The position numbers and the translations under genes are program-made. Positions 10,105-21,204 of a DNA stretch of 64,000 bases are shown piece by piece. Positions within the stretch are counted from its first letter, which is position 1. Every line of letters starts with the position of its first letter. A model generated the notes under the pieces. The model was not told the DNA's origin and searched no databases. It was given only the letters and a program-made list of their open reading frames with translations. The stretch is from Flavobacterium sp. 83 (lineage in GTDB: Bacteria; Bacteroidota; Bacteroidia; Flavobacteriales; Flavobacteriaceae): the NCBI RefSeq assembly GCF_000744835.1, contig NZ_JQMS01000001.1, forward strand, positions 3,224,001-3,288,000, in the 5' to 3' direction.

Positions 10105-10147
10105 AAAAAAACCTATCAAGAATAAACTTCAAGATAGGTTTTTTTTA
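10105..10147. terminator. Bidirectional terminator between convergent genes
   Basis: The stem AAACCTATC/GATAGGTTT has A-run and T-run flanks on either side. It starts right after the NlpC/P60 stop codon and serves it and the convergent TPR gene. Confidence 0.85.
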
Positions 10148-10164
10148 TTATTCGTAAAAGAATA

Positions 10165-11433
10165 TTACATTTTAGCTTTCAATGCTTTTTTCTTTTCAGT
10201 CATTTCTAATGCACCATAAACACCTAGCAAAGTAGCTTTAACTTCGTTGTTTTTAGGATCTAATTCGCTCGCTTTTTCTAAATAAGGCAAAGCATCAGTA
10301 AATACCGCTTCTCTTTGTTTTTTAAGAACTAAGTAACGTTTATTATCTTTTTCTGAGTTTCCTAATTTGCTCATCTCATCAAAAAGTTTTTTATCAGCAT
10401 CCAGCTTCATAATAGCAAGATTAAGGTAAGCATTTACATAATCAGGTTTAATTTCGATAGCTCTCTTATAGTACTTCTCTGCTTCAACTACGTTTTTAGC
10501 ATTGTAACTAATTACTCCTAAATTAAAAATTAAATCAGCATCATTAGGATTTTTTTCCAAAACTTCTGAAATTAATTTTTTGTAAGTATCAAAATCTTTC
10601 GTCTCTAAATACAAGTTGGCTTCAGTCAAAATCAATGAAGTGTCTTCTGGATTTGCTGCTCTAGCTTCAGCAATTGCTTTTTTAGCTTCTTCAGTTTTTC
10701 CTTTTTCTACTAAAATTAAAGCCATATTTTTATAGATCTCACCTCTTTTTGAAGGAATAACTTCTGTTCTTGGTTTATCATGAGTACCTAATTTAACCAT
10801 TCTATCTCTTTCTTGAGCAGTTGTAAAAACATCTTCTTCGCTGGTTAATTTATTCACTGCAAAATAACTTGTACCTTTTCCTGAATAATTTAAATTTTTC
10901 AAATCTTCATATAATCTAAGTGCCGAATCATATTCTTTAGCATTTACATAAGTAGAAGCGGCATAATACAAATTTATTGTGTCTTTTTTATCTAACAAAT
11001 AAGCATCATATAACTTTTTAGCACCTTCAGAATGTTTTTCAATTTTAGAATCCGCTATTGCACCATTAATTAATTTAAATTTTATCTGTGTAATTGACGT
11101 AGCTGCTTGAGTTGAGTATTTAGCTTTTCCAGAAGCTTGTTCAACAGCAATTAAATCTTGATAAGCTTTAGCAGCAAGTGAAAGATTTGCATCAACATCT
11201 ACATTTTTATTTGCTAAGTCAAGTAACGCATTTCCTTTAACAAAGAAAAATTGTGCTTTCTCAGCATCAGTTGCATTAGCAATCAAAGATTCAGTTCCTT
11301 GTAAAATTGTTGCAGCTTCTTGAGAATTTCCGCCTTTTAACGCTTTTTCGGCAGCTTTAATTTGATCTTTTTGAGCAAAAGTAGCTACTGATATCAATAA
11401 TGCTGATGCAAGTATTACATATTTACTTTTCAT
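10165..11433 (-). CDS. Tetratricopeptide-repeat protein with signal peptide
   Basis: The protein has 422 residues with a cleavable signal peptide (MKSKYVILASALLISVATFA|Q), so it is exported, probably to the periplasm. Helical TPR units occur through the chain, clearest at residues 240-350 (for example ADLIFNLGVISYNAKNVVEA and YYKRAIEIKPDYVNAYLNLA). The last unit is EKASELDPKNNEVKATLLGV. It follows gyrA on the same strand with a 50-bp gap and may be co-transcribed. The family mediates protein-protein contacts; no specific function can be read. Confidence 0.85.
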   Translation of the reverse strand: MKSKYVILASALLISVATFAQKDQIKAAEKALKGGNSQEAATILQGTESLIANATDAEKAQFFFVKGNALLDLANKNVDVDANLSLAAKAYQDLIAVEQASGKAKYSTQAATSITQIKFKLINGAIADSKIEKHSEGAKKLYDAYLLDKKDTINLYYAASTYVNAKEYDSALRLYEDLKNLNYSGKGTSYFAVNKLTSEEDVFTTAQERDRMVKLGTHDKPRTEVIPSKRGEIYKNMALILVEKGKTEEAKKAIAEARAANPEDTSLILTEANLYLETKDFDTYKKLISEVLEKNPNDADLIFNLGVISYNAKNVVEAEKYYKRAIEIKPDYVNAYLNLAIMKLDADKKLFDEMSKLGNSEKDNKRYLVLKKQREAVFTDALPYLEKASELDPKNNEVKATLLGVYGALEMTEKKKALKAKM

Positions 11434-11483
11434 AATATTCTTGGTTTTTGTTTAATAATTATTCTTTTTTTACATTCTTTTTT

Positions 11484-14108
11484 TTAAACTTCATCGTCAG
11501 ACTCTTCGTCTTCGTTATCATCTTCAGAATCATCTTCATCTTCAGAATCATCCTCTTCATCATCCTCTTCTGTCCCTTCGTCTTCAAGTACTTCTAAAAC
11601 CGGTTTTACTCTTTCGATAGCTCCAGTTTCGACAACATTACCTTCTTCGTCAACAACTACTTCTGCAACGTCGTCTTTCATTACTTTTGTAACTGCTGCA
11701 ATCGAGTCATTCCCTTTAATGTTAATCAACTTTACTCCTTGCGTAGCACGTCCCATAACTCTTAAATCTTCGACAGCCATTCTGATGGTTAATCCAGATT
11801 TGTTGATAATCATTAAATCATCAGCATCAGTAACTGCATTAATAGAAATCAGTTTACCTGTTTTTTCGGTAATATTTAAGGTTTTAACACCTTTACCACC
11901 ACGGTTTGTAATTCTGTATTCATCAAGGCTTGAACGTTTTCCGTATCCGTTTTCCGCAACAACTAATATTTCGCTGCTCATATCATTCACAGTAACCATG
12001 CCAATAACTTCATCAGTATCATCTTTAAGAGTGATTCCACGAACTCCAGAAGCTGTTCTTCCCATTGGACGAGTTTTAGTTTCTTCAAAACGAACTAATT
12101 TACCGGATTTTACAGCCAAAATAATTTGACTTTCTCCATTAGTTAATTTTGCTTCTAATAATTCATCCCCTTCCTTGATAGTAATCGCAGCAACACCATT
12201 AACTCTAGGTTTAGAATATTTCTCTAAAGATGTTTTCTTAACCTGACCTTTTTTAGTCACCATAATAAGGTTATGGCTGTTGATATAGTCTTTATCTTTT
12301 AAATCTTGAGTACAAATAAACGCTTTAACTTTATCGTCGCTTTCAATGTTCACCAAGTTTTGGATTGCTCTACCTTTAGCTGTTTTACTTCCTTCAGGTA
12401 TTTCATAAACACGCATCCAGAAACATTTACCTTTTTGAGTAAAGAACATCATATATTGGTGATTCGTTGCCACAAACATGTGTTCTAAGAAATCTTGATC
12501 TCTTGTTCCAGCGCTTTTTTGCCCAACTCCTCCTCTATTCTGAGTTTTGTATTCGGTAAGATTAGTACGTTTAATATAACCTGCATGAGAAATTGTGATT
12601 ACCACATTTTCATCGGCAATTAAATCCTCAATACTTACATCTCCACCAGAATATTCAATTATAGAACGACGCTCATCTCCATATTTATCACGAATTTCAG
12701 TCAATTCTTCTTTAATCAAAGCAATCCTCAAGTTTACATCTGCTAATAAAGCTTTCAAATGCTCTATTAACTTCATGATTTCATCGTATTCCGTTCTTAA
12801 CTTATCTTGTTCCAGACCTGTTAATTGACGCAAACGCATTTCAACAATTGCACGGGATTGAATATCTGATAAATTGAACCTTTCGATTAATTTTTCTCTT
12901 GCTTCTTCGGTACTTTTTGAAGCTTTGATTAAAGCAATTACTTCGTCAATATTATCAGAAGCAATAATCAAACCTTCTAATATGTGTGCTCTTGCTTCCG
13001 CTTTTTTCAATTCAAATTGGGTTCTGCGAGTCACCACATCATGACGATGTTCGATAAAATAATGAATCAAATCTTTCAGATTCAACATTTGCGGACGCCC
13101 TTTTACAATTGCAATATTGTTTACACTGAAAGAAGATTGTAATTGTGTAAACTTATATAGCGTATTTAAAACCACATTGGGTGTAGCATCACGTTTTAAA
13201 ATATAAACGATACGCATTCCGTTTCTATCCGATTCGTCTCGGATATTAGCAATACCATCTATTTTTTTATCATTTACTAAGTCGGCGGTACGTTTAATCA
13301 TATCCGCTTTATTGACTTGGTATGGAATTTCGGTAACGATAATACACTCACGACCATCCACTTCTTCAAAACCAACTTTGGCACGCATTACAATACGTCC
13401 TCTCCCAGTTTTAAATGCTTCACGAACGCCTTCATATCCATAAATAATACCACCTGTAGGAAAATCAGGAGCTTTGATATGGTTCATCAGCTCGTCAACT
13501 TCAATATCATTATTATCCATGTACGCTAACGTACCATTGATCACCTCAGTTAAATTATGAGGTGGCATATTCGTTGCCATACCTACCGCAATACCTGTTG
13601 CACCATTTATCAATAAGGTAGGAACACGAGTTGGCATTACTGTTGGCTCTTCTAATGTATCATCAAAATTTAATTTAAAATCAACTGTTTCTTTATCTAT
13701 ATCTGCCAAAATTTCTTCAGAAATCTTACGCATTCTGGCCTCCGTATAACGCATCGCTGCAGGACTATCGCCATCTACAGAACCAAAATTACCTTGACCG
13801 TCAATCAATAAATAACGCATACTCCATTCTTGTGCCATACGAACCATAGCATCATAAACAGAAGTATCACCATGTGGATGATACTTTCCTAGAACTTCCC
13901 CGACAATTCTTGCGGACTTTTTATGGGCAGATCTAGAGTTAACTCCTAAATCATGCATTCCAAATAATACTCTTCGATGTACTGGTTTCAAGCCATCTCT
14001 AACATCAGGAAGAGCTCTGGATACAATTACAGACATCGAATAATCGATGTAAGCAGTTTTCATTTCATCTTCAATGTTAATAGGAATTAACTTTTCTCCT
14101 TCAGACAT
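11484..14108 (-). CDS. gyrA: DNA gyrase subunit A
   Basis: The protein has 874 residues. The N-terminal breakage-reunion domain has catalytic Tyr121 ([10 protein letters not shown]). The quinolone pocket reads [10 protein letters not shown] with Thr82 and Asp86, the wild-type state in flavobacteria, so no resistance change is seen there. The C-terminal beta-pinwheel contains a GyrA-box-like TNRGGKG. The last 40 or so residues are extremely acidic (runs of Asp/Glu after VKPVLEV). With GyrB, encoded elsewhere, the enzyme introduces negative supercoils. It is divergent from clpC across a 256-bp spacer. Confidence 0.98.
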   Translation of the reverse strand: MSEGEKLIPINIEDEMKTAYIDYSMSVIVSRALPDVRDGLKPVHRRVLFGMHDLGVNSRSAHKKSARIVGEVLGKYHPHGDTSVYDAMVRMAQEWSMRYLLIDGQGNFGSVDGDSPAAMRYTEARMRKISEEILADIDKETVDFKLNFDDTLEEPTVMPTRVPTLLINGATGIAVGMATNMPPHNLTEVINGTLAYMDNNDIEVDELMNHIKAPDFPTGGIIYGYEGVREAFKTGRGRIVMRAKVGFEEVDGRECIIVTEIPYQVNKADMIKRTADLVNDKKIDGIANIRDESDRNGMRIVYILKRDATPNVVLNTLYKFTQLQSSFSVNNIAIVKGRPQMLNLKDLIHYFIEHRHDVVTRRTQFELKKAEARAHILEGLIIASDNIDEVIALIKASKSTEEAREKLIERFNLSDIQSRAIVEMRLRQLTGLEQDKLRTEYDEIMKLIEHLKALLADVNLRIALIKEELTEIRDKYGDERRSIIEYSGGDVSIEDLIADENVVITISHAGYIKRTNLTEYKTQNRGGVGQKSAGTRDQDFLEHMFVATNHQYMMFFTQKGKCFWMRVYEIPEGSKTAKGRAIQNLVNIESDDKVKAFICTQDLKDKDYINSHNLIMVTKKGQVKKTSLEKYSKPRVNGVAAITIKEGDELLEAKLTNGESQIILAVKSGKLVRFEETKTRPMGRTASGVRGITLKDDTDEVIGMVTVNDMSSEILVVAENGYGKRSSLDEYRITNRGGKGVKTLNITEKTGKLISINAVTDADDLMIINKSGLTIRMAVEDLRVMGRATQGVKLINIKGNDSIAAVTKVMKDDVAEVVVDEEGNVVETGAIERVKPVLEVLEDEGTEEDDEEDDSEDEDDSEDDNEDEESDDEV

Positions 14109-14364
14109 AAGTTGTTATATTAAAAAATTATATTAGTTTCAAAACGTGCCAATATACGGCTTTTTGAAATTTTTGAGTCTATTTTAGCTCACTTATTTCA
14201 ATGATTTATTAACAAAATTCATTTTGGTTTTGGTTAATAAAATAAGTGGCTTTTAGCCTATATTCCCCATATTTTTTTGTCTATTAGCTGACAGTACTTG
14301 TTAAGGGAATGATTTTTGTTTTTCAATTACTAATTCACTAAATTTACGATATCAAATATATATT

Positions 14365-16911
14365 ATGGATGATAATTTTTCACCAAGAGTAAAAGATGTC
14401 ATTACCTATAGCAAAGAAGAAGCTTTGCGATTAGGTCATGACTTCATAGGAACCGAACACTTGATGCTAGGTATTTTAAGAGATGGTAATGGAAAAGCAA
14501 TTCAAATACTGAATAACCTATCTGTCGACTTAGATCATTTACGCCGAAAAGTTGAAATCCTGAGTCCCGCTAGTCCAAGCGTAGACGTTAATGTTGAAAA
14601 GAAAAACTTACACTTGACACGCCAGGCAGAACGAGCGTTGAAAACCACTTTTCTTGAAGCAAAAGTATTTCATAGTTCGTCCATTAGTACAGCACATTTA
14701 TTGTTGTGTATTTTAAGAAATGAAAACGATCCAACAACCAAGCTACTAAATAAACTTAAAATTGATTATGACGTAGCTAAAGAACAATATTTAAATATGA
14801 CTCCAAGCGAAGAAGAATTTTTAGAAAACTTGCCAAGAAACGAATCATACAACGATGATTCAGGACAAGATGACAGTCTTAAAGAAGGTACTTTTAATAA
14901 TCCTGCCAATAAATCAAACAAAAAATCTAAAACCCCTGTTTTGGATAATTTTGGTAGAGATTTAACTGAAATGGCCGAAGAAGGAAAATTAGATCCTGTT
15001 GTAGGACGCGAAAAGGAAATCGAACGTGTTTCTCAAATTTTGAGCCGTCGTAAAAAGAACAATCCACTACTTATAGGGGAACCTGGAGTGGGAAAATCAG
15101 CTATTGCTGAAGGATTAGCTTTGCGAATTATTCAAAAGAAAGTATCACGAATCCTTTTCAACAAACGCGTTGTAACATTAGATTTGGCGAGCCTTGTCGC
15201 TGGAACAAAATACCGTGGACAGTTTGAAGAGCGCATGAAAGCTGTTATGAACGAATTAGAAAAGAATGATGATATTATTCTTTTTATTGATGAAATTCAT
15301 ACAATTGTTGGAGCTGGTGGAGCAACGGGTTCATTAGACGCTTCTAACATGTTCAAACCTGCATTAGCAAGAGGCGAAATTCAATGTATTGGAGCAACAA
15401 CTCTAGACGAATACCGTCAATATATTGAGAAAGATGGTGCATTAGAAAGACGTTTTCAAAAAATAATTGTGGAACCAACATCTGTTGCGGAAACGATTAC
15501 TATTTTGAATAATATCAAAAATAAATATGAAGACCATCACAACGTTACTTACACACAAGAAGCAATTGAAGCTTGTGTGAAATTAACGGACAGATACATG
15601 TCAGAACGTTTCTTACCGGACAAAGCTATTGACGCATTAGACGAAGCGGGTTCAAGAGTTCACATAACCAATATTGAAGTTCCAAAACAGATTTTGGATC
15701 TGGAACGTCAATTAGAAGATGTTCGCGAATTGAAAAATGTGGTTGTCAAAAAACAAAAATACGAAGAGGCCGCTAAGCTTCGTGATGATGAAAAAAAGAT
15801 CGAAAAAGACTTGGCAATCGCTCAGGAACAATGGGAAGAAGATGCTAAAAACAATAGAATTGAAGTTACCGAAGACAATGTTGCCGATGTGGTTTCAATG
15901 ATGACTGGAATTCCAGTAAATCGTATTGCACAAACCGAAAGTAACAAATTAGCCAAACTACCAGAACTTATTGAAGGAAAGGTTATTGGACAAAAAGAAG
16001 CGGTAATGAAAATTGCTCGTTCCATTCAAAGAAATCGTGCAGGATTGAAAGATCCGAACCGACCGATTGGTTCGTTTATCTTCTTAGGACAAACCGGTGT
16101 TGGTAAAACACAATTGGCTAAAGTACTGGCAAAAGAACTATTCGATTCTGAAGATGCATTAATTCGTATCGACATGAGTGAATACATGGAGAAATTTGCA
16201 ATCTCTCGTTTAGTTGGTGCGCCTCCGGGATACGTAGGTTACGAAGAAGGTGGGCAATTAACAGAGAAAGTAAGAAGAAAACCATATTGTGTTGTCTTGT
16301 TGGATGAGATTGAAAAAGCGCATCCTGATGTTTTCAATATGCTATTACAAGTTCTTGACGATGGCTATTTAACGGATAGTTTAGGTCGAAAAATTGATTT
16401 CAAAAACACTATAATTATTATGACTTCCAATGTTGGAGCCAGACAATTAAAAGATTTTGGCCAAGGAGTTGGTTTTGGTACCGCTGCCAAAGTAGCTCAA
16501 GCCGATGATAATTCAAAAAGCATCATTGAAAATGCATTGAAAAAAACTTTCGCACCGGAATTTCTTAATAGAATTGATGATGTAATTGTATTCAACGCTT
16601 TAGAAAAACATGATATTGATTTGATTATCGAAATCGAATTGAAAAAATTATATGCTCGTGTGGCTGAACTAGGTTATCAATTAAATCTTTCTGATAAAGC
16701 TAAAGCTTTTATTGCTGATAAAGGATTTGATAGACAATTTGGCGCAAGACCATTAAAAAGAGCTATTCAGAAATATGTTGAAGATGCACTTGCTGAAGAA
16801 ATTATCACTTCAAAAATTGCCTCAGGAGACGAAATTTTCATGGATATTGAAGATGGAGCTCAAGAACTAACCGTTCAAGTCCATAAAGCTGGTGAAGCGA
16901 CGAATCCATAA
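14365..16911 (+). CDS. clpC: ATP-dependent Clp protease ATP-binding subunit ClpC
   Basis: The protein has 848 residues. Two N-terminal Clp_N repeats (1-145) come first, then AAA+ module 1 with Walker A GEPGVGKS near 239-246 and Walker [14 protein letters not shown]-domain segment ([14 protein letters not shown]) lies near 460. AAA+ module 2 has GQTGVGKT near 574 and [14 protein letters not shown], and a ClpB_D2-small domain ends the chain. It unfolds substrates and feeds them to ClpP, encoded elsewhere. The UVR-containing middle domain distinguishes ClpC from ClpA and ClpB. A perfect hairpin follows the gene. Confidence 0.96.
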   Translation: MDDNFSPRVKDVITYSKEEALRLGHDFIGTEHLMLGILRDGNGKAIQILNNLSVDLDHLRRKVEILSPASPSVDVNVEKKNLHLTRQAERALKTTFLEAKVFHSSSISTAHLLLCILRNENDPTTKLLNKLKIDYDVAKEQYLNMTPSEEEFLENLPRNESYNDDSGQDDSLKEGTFNNPANKSNKKSKTPVLDNFGRDLTEMAEEGKLDPVVGREKEIERVSQILSRRKKNNPLLIGEPGVGKSAIAEGLALRIIQKKVSRILFNKRVVTLDLASLVAGTKYRGQFEERMKAVMNELEKNDDIILFIDEIHTIVGAGGATGSLDASNMFKPALARGEIQCIGATTLDEYRQYIEKDGALERRFQKIIVEPTSVAETITILNNIKNKYEDHHNVTYTQEAIEACVKLTDRYMSERFLPDKAIDALDEAGSRVHITNIEVPKQILDLERQLEDVRELKNVVVKKQKYEEAAKLRDDEKKIEKDLAIAQEQWEEDAKNNRIEVTEDNVADVVSMMTGIPVNRIAQTESNKLAKLPELIEGKVIGQKEAVMKIARSIQRNRAGLKDPNRPIGSFIFLGQTGVGKTQLAKVLAKELFDSEDALIRIDMSEYMEKFAISRLVGAPPGYVGYEEGGQLTEKVRRKPYCVVLLDEIEKAHPDVFNMLLQVLDDGYLTDSLGRKIDFKNTIIIMTSNVGARQLKDFGQGVGFGTAAKVAQADDNSKSIIENALKKTFAPEFLNRIDDVIVFNALEKHDIDLIIEIELKKLYARVAELGYQLNLSDKAKAFIADKGFDRQFGARPLKRAIQKYVEDALAEEIITSKIASGDEIFMDIEDGAQELTVQVHKAGEATNP

Positions 16912-16931
16912 ATTCTTTTAAAATTACACGA

Positions 16932-16970
16932 AATAAACCCGTTACGTTTTTATAACATAACGGGTTTATT
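16932..16970 (+). terminator. Terminator hairpin after clpC
   Basis: AATAAACCCGTTA (16932-16944) and TAACGGGTTTATT (16958-16970) form a perfect 13-bp stem followed by a short T-rich stretch. Confidence 0.8.
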
Positions 16971-17007
16971 CTTTATACAAATTAAACATTTTTTAAAAAC
17001 AAATATT

Positions 17008-17015
17008 TACATTTG
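17008..17015 (+). promoter_or_regulatory. -7 promoter element of the rimK-type gene
   Basis: TACATTTG matches the Bacteroidota -7 consensus TAnnTTTG, 33 bp before the ATG at 17049. No clear -33 TTTG is seen at the usual distance. Confidence 0.5.
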
Positions 17016-17048
17016 ATTTCTTAAAAAAGGTCCAAATAAAATTAATTT

Positions 17049-18419
17049 ATGTCTCAAAATAAAGTTATCCTAGGTAGCGAAGAATGGTGTTCATTTCCTG
17101 AATTAGGAATTCCAACGATTAAAGCACGTGTTGATTCTGGCGCAAAAACATCTGCTTTACACGCTATAAACATCGCCCCTTTTATCAAGAATGAAGCAAA
17201 CTGGGTAAAGTTTGACATTAATCCGATTCAAAATAATCTAAAAACGGTAATTCATTGTGAAGCACCTTTAGTCGATAAACGTTTTGTGAAAAGCTCTAGT
17301 GGATTTAGAGAACAACGTTATGTTATTCAAAGCAATCTAAAAATTGGTGATTCAATATGGCCTATCGAAATGACATTGACCAATAGAGATTCCATGGGTT
17401 TTAGAATGCTTTTAGGCCGTGAGGCAATGAGCGGAAGAGTTCTTGTAGACCCAGAACAAAAATATCTTTTGGGACAACCTACCACAGATAGCTTAAAAGA
17501 ACTATATAAAAATTCTGAAAAAGCCAGTTCTGGTTTGCGCATTGGACTTTTGGCCAGTAATCCAGAATTGTACAGTAACAAACGAATTATGGAAGCTGGT
17601 GAAATGCGTGGCCATGAAATGCATTTTCTAAATATTAAAGAATGCTATATGAAACTGGATGCAAAAACACCAGAAATTCATTACCGCGGAGGAAAAATAT
17701 TAAATCAATTTGACGCTATTATTCCTAGAATTCGACCAAGTATAACCTTCTATGGCTGTGCTTTAACAAGACAATTTGAAGCATTAAAAGTATTTTGTTT
17801 AAATTCTTCAAATGCAATCACACAATCACGTGACAAGCTATATTCATTACAATTACTTTTAAATCATGGAGTAGAAATTCCTACTACCGGATTTGCAAAT
17901 TCACCTTTGGATACTGATGATTTAATAAAAATGGTCGGAGGTTCTCCTTTAATTGTAAAATTACTCGAAGGAACACAAGGAAAAGGCGTTGTATTAGCTG
18001 AAACCAAAAAAGCAGCTGAAAGCGTTATTAACGCATTCAAAAGCTTAAATGCCAATATATTAGTTCAAGAATTTATTAAAGAAGCTAACGGTAAAGACAT
18101 TCGTTGTTTTGTAATTGACGGAAAAGTAGTAGCCGCCATTCAACGAGAAGCGATGCCTGGAGAATTCAGAGCTAACATCCATCTTGGAGGAACAGCTTCT
18201 GTGATAAAAGTGACAAGCGAAGAAAAGCGTATTGCAATAAAAGCTGCAAAAGCGATGGATTTGAAAGTAGCTGGTGTTGATATTATTCGTTCTTCAAAAG
18301 GGCCATTATTATTAGAAGTAAATTCTTCTCCAGGATTAGAAGGAATCGAAGGCGCTACCAATAAAGATATTGCTGGTGAAATGATAAAAGCGATTGAGAA
18401 AAATTTTAAGCTAAAATAA
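17049..18419 (+). CDS. rimK: RimB-RimK type fusion: retropepsin-like 'ATP-dependent zinc protease' domain plus ATP-grasp ligase
   Basis: The protein has 456 residues, about 150 more than stand-alone RimK. Residues 5-140 form a PF05618-type domain with Asp29-Ser30-Gly31 in [14 protein letters not shown] and a later LLGREAM, a motif pair reminiscent of aspartic retropepsin folds despite the 'zinc protease' family name. Residues 165-456 form a RimK ATP-grasp ligase ([60 protein letters not shown]). RimK adds glutamates to the C-terminus of ribosomal protein S6, and in some bacteria RimB is a separate partner. The fusion implies the two act together. The substrate here is not proven. Confidence 0.88.
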   Translation: MSQNKVILGSEEWCSFPELGIPTIKARVDSGAKTSALHAINIAPFIKNEANWVKFDINPIQNNLKTVIHCEAPLVDKRFVKSSSGFREQRYVIQSNLKIGDSIWPIEMTLTNRDSMGFRMLLGREAMSGRVLVDPEQKYLLGQPTTDSLKELYKNSEKASSGLRIGLLASNPELYSNKRIMEAGEMRGHEMHFLNIKECYMKLDAKTPEIHYRGGKILNQFDAIIPRIRPSITFYGCALTRQFEALKVFCLNSSNAITQSRDKLYSLQLLLNHGVEIPTTGFANSPLDTDDLIKMVGGSPLIVKLLEGTQGKGVVLAETKKAAESVINAFKSLNANILVQEFIKEANGKDIRCFVIDGKVVAAIQREAMPGEFRANIHLGGTASVIKVTSEEKRIAIKAAKAMDLKVAGVDIIRSSKGPLLLEVNSSPGLEGIEGATNKDIAGEMIKAIEKNFKLK

Positions 18420-18478
18420 CAATTTGTGGTTATCCAAAAACATCTAAGCAATCACCATAAACTTTAAACTTAAAAAGC

Positions 18479-18994
18479 ATGAATCCATATCTTGATATAA
18501 TCATTCGCAGTGCCGCCGTTTATCTTTTTATGGTGATTGCTTTAAGACTTTTTGGAAAGAAAGAATTATCACAACTCAATACTGCCGATGTAATTTTAAT
18601 TTTATTGATAAGTAATTCAGTTCAAAACGCTATGGTTGGCAGCAACACGAGTCTTTATGGCGGAATGGCTGCAGCAACAGTGCTTTTTACCATTAATTTT
18701 ATCTTGAAAAAATTGATGTTTAGATTTAAAAAATTTAGTGATTTTATGCAAGAAAAACCAGAAATATTAATTCATGATGGAAATCTGGATTTTAAAGCAT
18801 TAAGTAAATTAAACATTTCTTCTGATGAATTAAAAGAAGCGATGCGTGAACATGGAATCGAGTATTTTAAAGACGTAAAATTGGCTATGCTCGAGATTGA
18901 TGGAAATATTAGTATTATTTCCGATTTAGAAAATCTTCGCCAAACCCATTACAAACGAAGACGTATTCATAAAAATTTAGCGGGAATAAATTAA
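18479..18994 (+). CDS. DUF421 (YetF-like) membrane protein
   Basis: The protein has 171 residues. Three membrane helices in the first 85 residues (IIRSAAVYLFMVIALRLF; ADVILILLISNSVQNAMV; MAAATVLFTINFILKKLM) are followed by the cytoplasmic DUF421 domain, which contains KPEILIHDGNLD, KLNISSDELKEAMREHGIE and AMLEIDGNISII. The general role of the family is unclear. The gene lies 60 bp after the RimK fusion and 44 bp before the disrupted Crp gene, so one transcript may have covered them. Confidence 0.85.
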   Translation: MNPYLDIIIRSAAVYLFMVIALRLFGKKELSQLNTADVILILLISNSVQNAMVGSNTSLYGGMAAATVLFTINFILKKLMFRFKKFSDFMQEKPEILIHDGNLDFKALSKLNISSDELKEAMREHGIEYFKDVKLAMLEIDGNISIISDLENLRQTHYKRRRIHKNLAGIN

Positions 18995-19486
18995 CTCAAA
19001 ACATTCCCACACGTATCTCCTTAATCCTGAAATAACTATGCTGGATTCATTCAAAATATACTTTCAATCCAAAAATAATTTAACGGACGAACAATTCCTT
19101 TCGATAACTGGGACATTACAATATAAAAAAGTAGAAAAAGGAACTGTTCTACTCCATCAGGGCGAGATTTGCCACCATTCCTTTTTTGTTTCCAAAGGAT
19201 TATTGCGTTCCTATACCATTGACGAAACAGGAAAGGAACACATCATTCAATTTGCACCAGAGAATTGGATTATTTCGGACAGAAGTAGTTCTTATTTTAA
19301 CGAACCTTCCGAATTATTTATTGATGCCATTGAAGATACGGAAATTGTTTTTATCGATAAAAATTTCATTGATGCAGCAGCCGAAATTAGCATTTCTTTC
19401 CGACAACAGGACAATATTGCTTTGCACAATCATATTCGTCAACTTCAAAAACGAGTAAATCTCTTATTGGGAGCAACAGCTGAACA

Positions 19487-19490
19487 ACGT
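19487..19490. repeat. Target-site duplication, left copy (ACGT)
   Basis: ACGT lies immediately before the left IS end and is repeated at 21205-21208. It is part of the Crp codons for Gln-Arg, and the second copy is the extra one. Confidence 0.85.
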
Positions 19491-19514
19491 CAGGCTGTGA
19501 AAAAACCTCCTTTT
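19491..19514 (+). repeat. Left terminal inverted repeat of the IS
   Basis: It begins CAGGCTGTGAAAAAAC and is the partner of the right repeat at 21181-21204. The 11-base core TGTGAAAAAAC is identical in both. Confidence 0.88.
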
Positions 19515-19581
19515 CCCTTTAAAATTTCTCTATTTTTCTATTGCTACGACCCAAATTAAGTCTTTTACAGCAGACTAGTTT

Positions 19582-21120
19582 TTACGCTATCAATTTAGTG
19601 TGGCAGAAAACAAAGTCTAATTTCAGCTTTAAATGCTCCGTTTTTAGCAAAAACAAGACTTTTGCCTTGTAGGGTGAGTTCCATTTGTGGAGTTTGGCTA
19701 TCAAATCAGGAACGCCCAGTATATTGATGCTCCGCTTGATGTTATACACCAGCATAATCAGGCTGTGTTCTCCATTTACTTTTTCTAGTCCCGTTAAGTT
19801 GGTGTGGTTGTAACCCCATTGTCGCTTGATGGTCCCAAAGATGTGCTCGTTAATCTCTTGTCGCTTGCGATACAATTGGGGATTCTCTCGATAGCGTTTG
19901 TTGTTTTCTTCTACAGCATCAGCATATTGACCTCGATCAATTTCTCGGCCTCCTGACCGACTCGTACAAAGATGTTTCACCGCGCATTCTTTGCATTTTG
20001 ACGTTCGGTATTTTTTAAAATTATATCCGTCTTTTGAACTGCTTTTCTTGTGCCAATTCCCTGTGGTATGCAATGTTTCGCCTTGTGGACAAGTATAGGT
20101 ATCGGTATTTTTATCATATTGAAAATTGGCTACCAAATAATCCGGCTGGGTGCCGTTTTCGTTGCTTTTCCCTTGATTGGGCTGGGCTACAATGGTCGTA
20201 ATATTAGCTTGCTGACAGATCTCGATTTGTTTTCCGTTGTGATAGCCTTTGTCCACCAAAGCGCTGTACGTTGCAATCCCTAGATTCTCTTTGGCTTCCA
20301 AAGCTATTGCTGACAAGGCATTCCTGTCGTTACGGTTGATCGTGTGCGTGGCTACTACCAGATTGTGCTTAGCATCCACGGCAGCTTGGATATTAAACGA
20401 TATCTCAACTACTTGTCCTTGTACTAATAAAGCCCTAGCATCACTATCGGTAGTACTTATTTGCGGTTCGCCGCTGGCCTTTAGTTTTTCTTCCAAGAGT
20501 TCATATCGCAGTTTATTCCCTTTTAAGCGTTCTATTTTTTCTTGGATATTTTGAATTATAACAGGATTTTCTTGTACATCATTTTCCTGTAATGCAGTCA
20601 GGTACTCTTGGGTTTTATTCTCGATATATTCTAGGTGTTTATCGATTTTCTTTTGATTGAAATTCGCTTTCTTACTATTATGCGCCCGGCTTTTTGTACC
20701 ATCAATCGCGATGGTTTCTGCTCCTATCAAATCGATATCTTTCAAGAAGCAAACAAAGAGTTTGAATAAGTTCTTTAGGGCTACAGGATTGTTTTTTCTG
20801 AAATCAGAAATGCTATGGTAGTTCGGACAAATCCCCTCTAAAAGCCATTGCATCTCTAGGTTTCTAAAACATTCTTTTTCTAATTTCCGACTACTTCTTA
20901 TTCCATTAAGATAGCCATACAAATAGATTTTTAAAAATACCGGCGTTTGGTAACTCGGGCGTCCTTCTTTTTTAAGGGTTTGCAGACTAAATCCAAGTCT
21001 TAAAATGGAGATGGTATTTACAAAAGCATCGATAAAGCGAACTTGATTGTCGCTGGAAATTGCGTCTTCTAAACTAGAAATGCGCAGCTGATTACGTGAA
21101 ATTCCTTGAATATGTTGCAT
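19582..21120 (-). CDS. IS1182-family-like transposase (DDE type, DUF772 N-terminal domain)
   Basis: The protein has 512 residues. The N-terminal DNA-binding region (GISRNQLRISSLEDAI; LKIYLYGYLNGIRSSRKLEK) matches the DUF772 type. Catalytic acidic residues are apparent in IAIDGTKSRAHNSKKANF, YSALVDKGYHNGKQIE and the late EINEHIFGTIKRQWGYNHT, in the order expected for DDE. A cysteine cluster (CKECAVKHLC) lies before the last acidic residue, as in many members of this group. The frame is intact, so the protein is probably functional. Confidence 0.93.
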   Translation of the reverse strand: MQHIQGISRNQLRISSLEDAISSDNQVRFIDAFVNTISILRLGFSLQTLKKEGRPSYQTPVFLKIYLYGYLNGIRSSRKLEKECFRNLEMQWLLEGICPNYHSISDFRKNNPVALKNLFKLFVCFLKDIDLIGAETIAIDGTKSRAHNSKKANFNQKKIDKHLEYIENKTQEYLTALQENDVQENPVIIQNIQEKIERLKGNKLRYELLEEKLKASGEPQISTTDSDARALLVQGQVVEISFNIQAAVDAKHNLVVATHTINRNDRNALSAIALEAKENLGIATYSALVDKGYHNGKQIEICQQANITTIVAQPNQGKSNENGTQPDYLVANFQYDKNTDTYTCPQGETLHTTGNWHKKSSSKDGYNFKKYRTSKCKECAVKHLCTSRSGGREIDRGQYADAVEENNKRYRENPQLYRKRQEINEHIFGTIKRQWGYNHTNLTGLEKVNGEHSLIMLVYNIKRSINILGVPDLIAKLHKWNSPYKAKVLFLLKTEHLKLKLDFVFCHTKLIA

Positions 21121-21180
21121 TACTAAAAATACGAAAAATCTTCTTTTTGTACAAGCTAATCCCTATATTTGTTATCAACC

Positions 21181-21204
21181 AAACCGAAGTTTTTTCACAT
21201 ACTG
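21181..21204 (-). repeat. Right terminal inverted repeat of the IS
   Basis: Read on the minus strand it begins CAGTATGTGAAAAAAC. It is followed by the second ACGT target copy at 21205-21208 and then by the 3' part of the Crp gene. Confidence 0.88.

Larger units (their letters stand above)
19491..21204. mobile_element. Complete insertion sequence, IS1182-like, 1,714 bp
   Basis: Terminal inverted repeats are CAGGCTGTGAAAAAACCTCC at 19491 onward and, read inward from 21204, CAGTATGTGAAAAAACTTCG, with about 19 of 24 positions identical. The element is flanked by a 4-bp ACGT duplication and contains one intact transposase gene on the minus strand. The family call rests on the transposase type. 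The intact ends and frame suggest it could still be active. Confidence 0.92.

Noticed and set aside
11719..12129. Plus-strand open frame opposite gyrA
   Set aside because: It is the mirror of the gyrA coding frame, with no start context or family features.
13800..13900. Quinolone-resistance change in GyrA
   Set aside because: Thr82 and Asp86 are the normal residues of flavobacteria, so the Thr is not a mutation.
19038..19559. A short 173-residue Crp-like protein as a natural gene
   Set aside because: The last 22 residues come from the IS end, and the missing HTH continues in frame after the IS.
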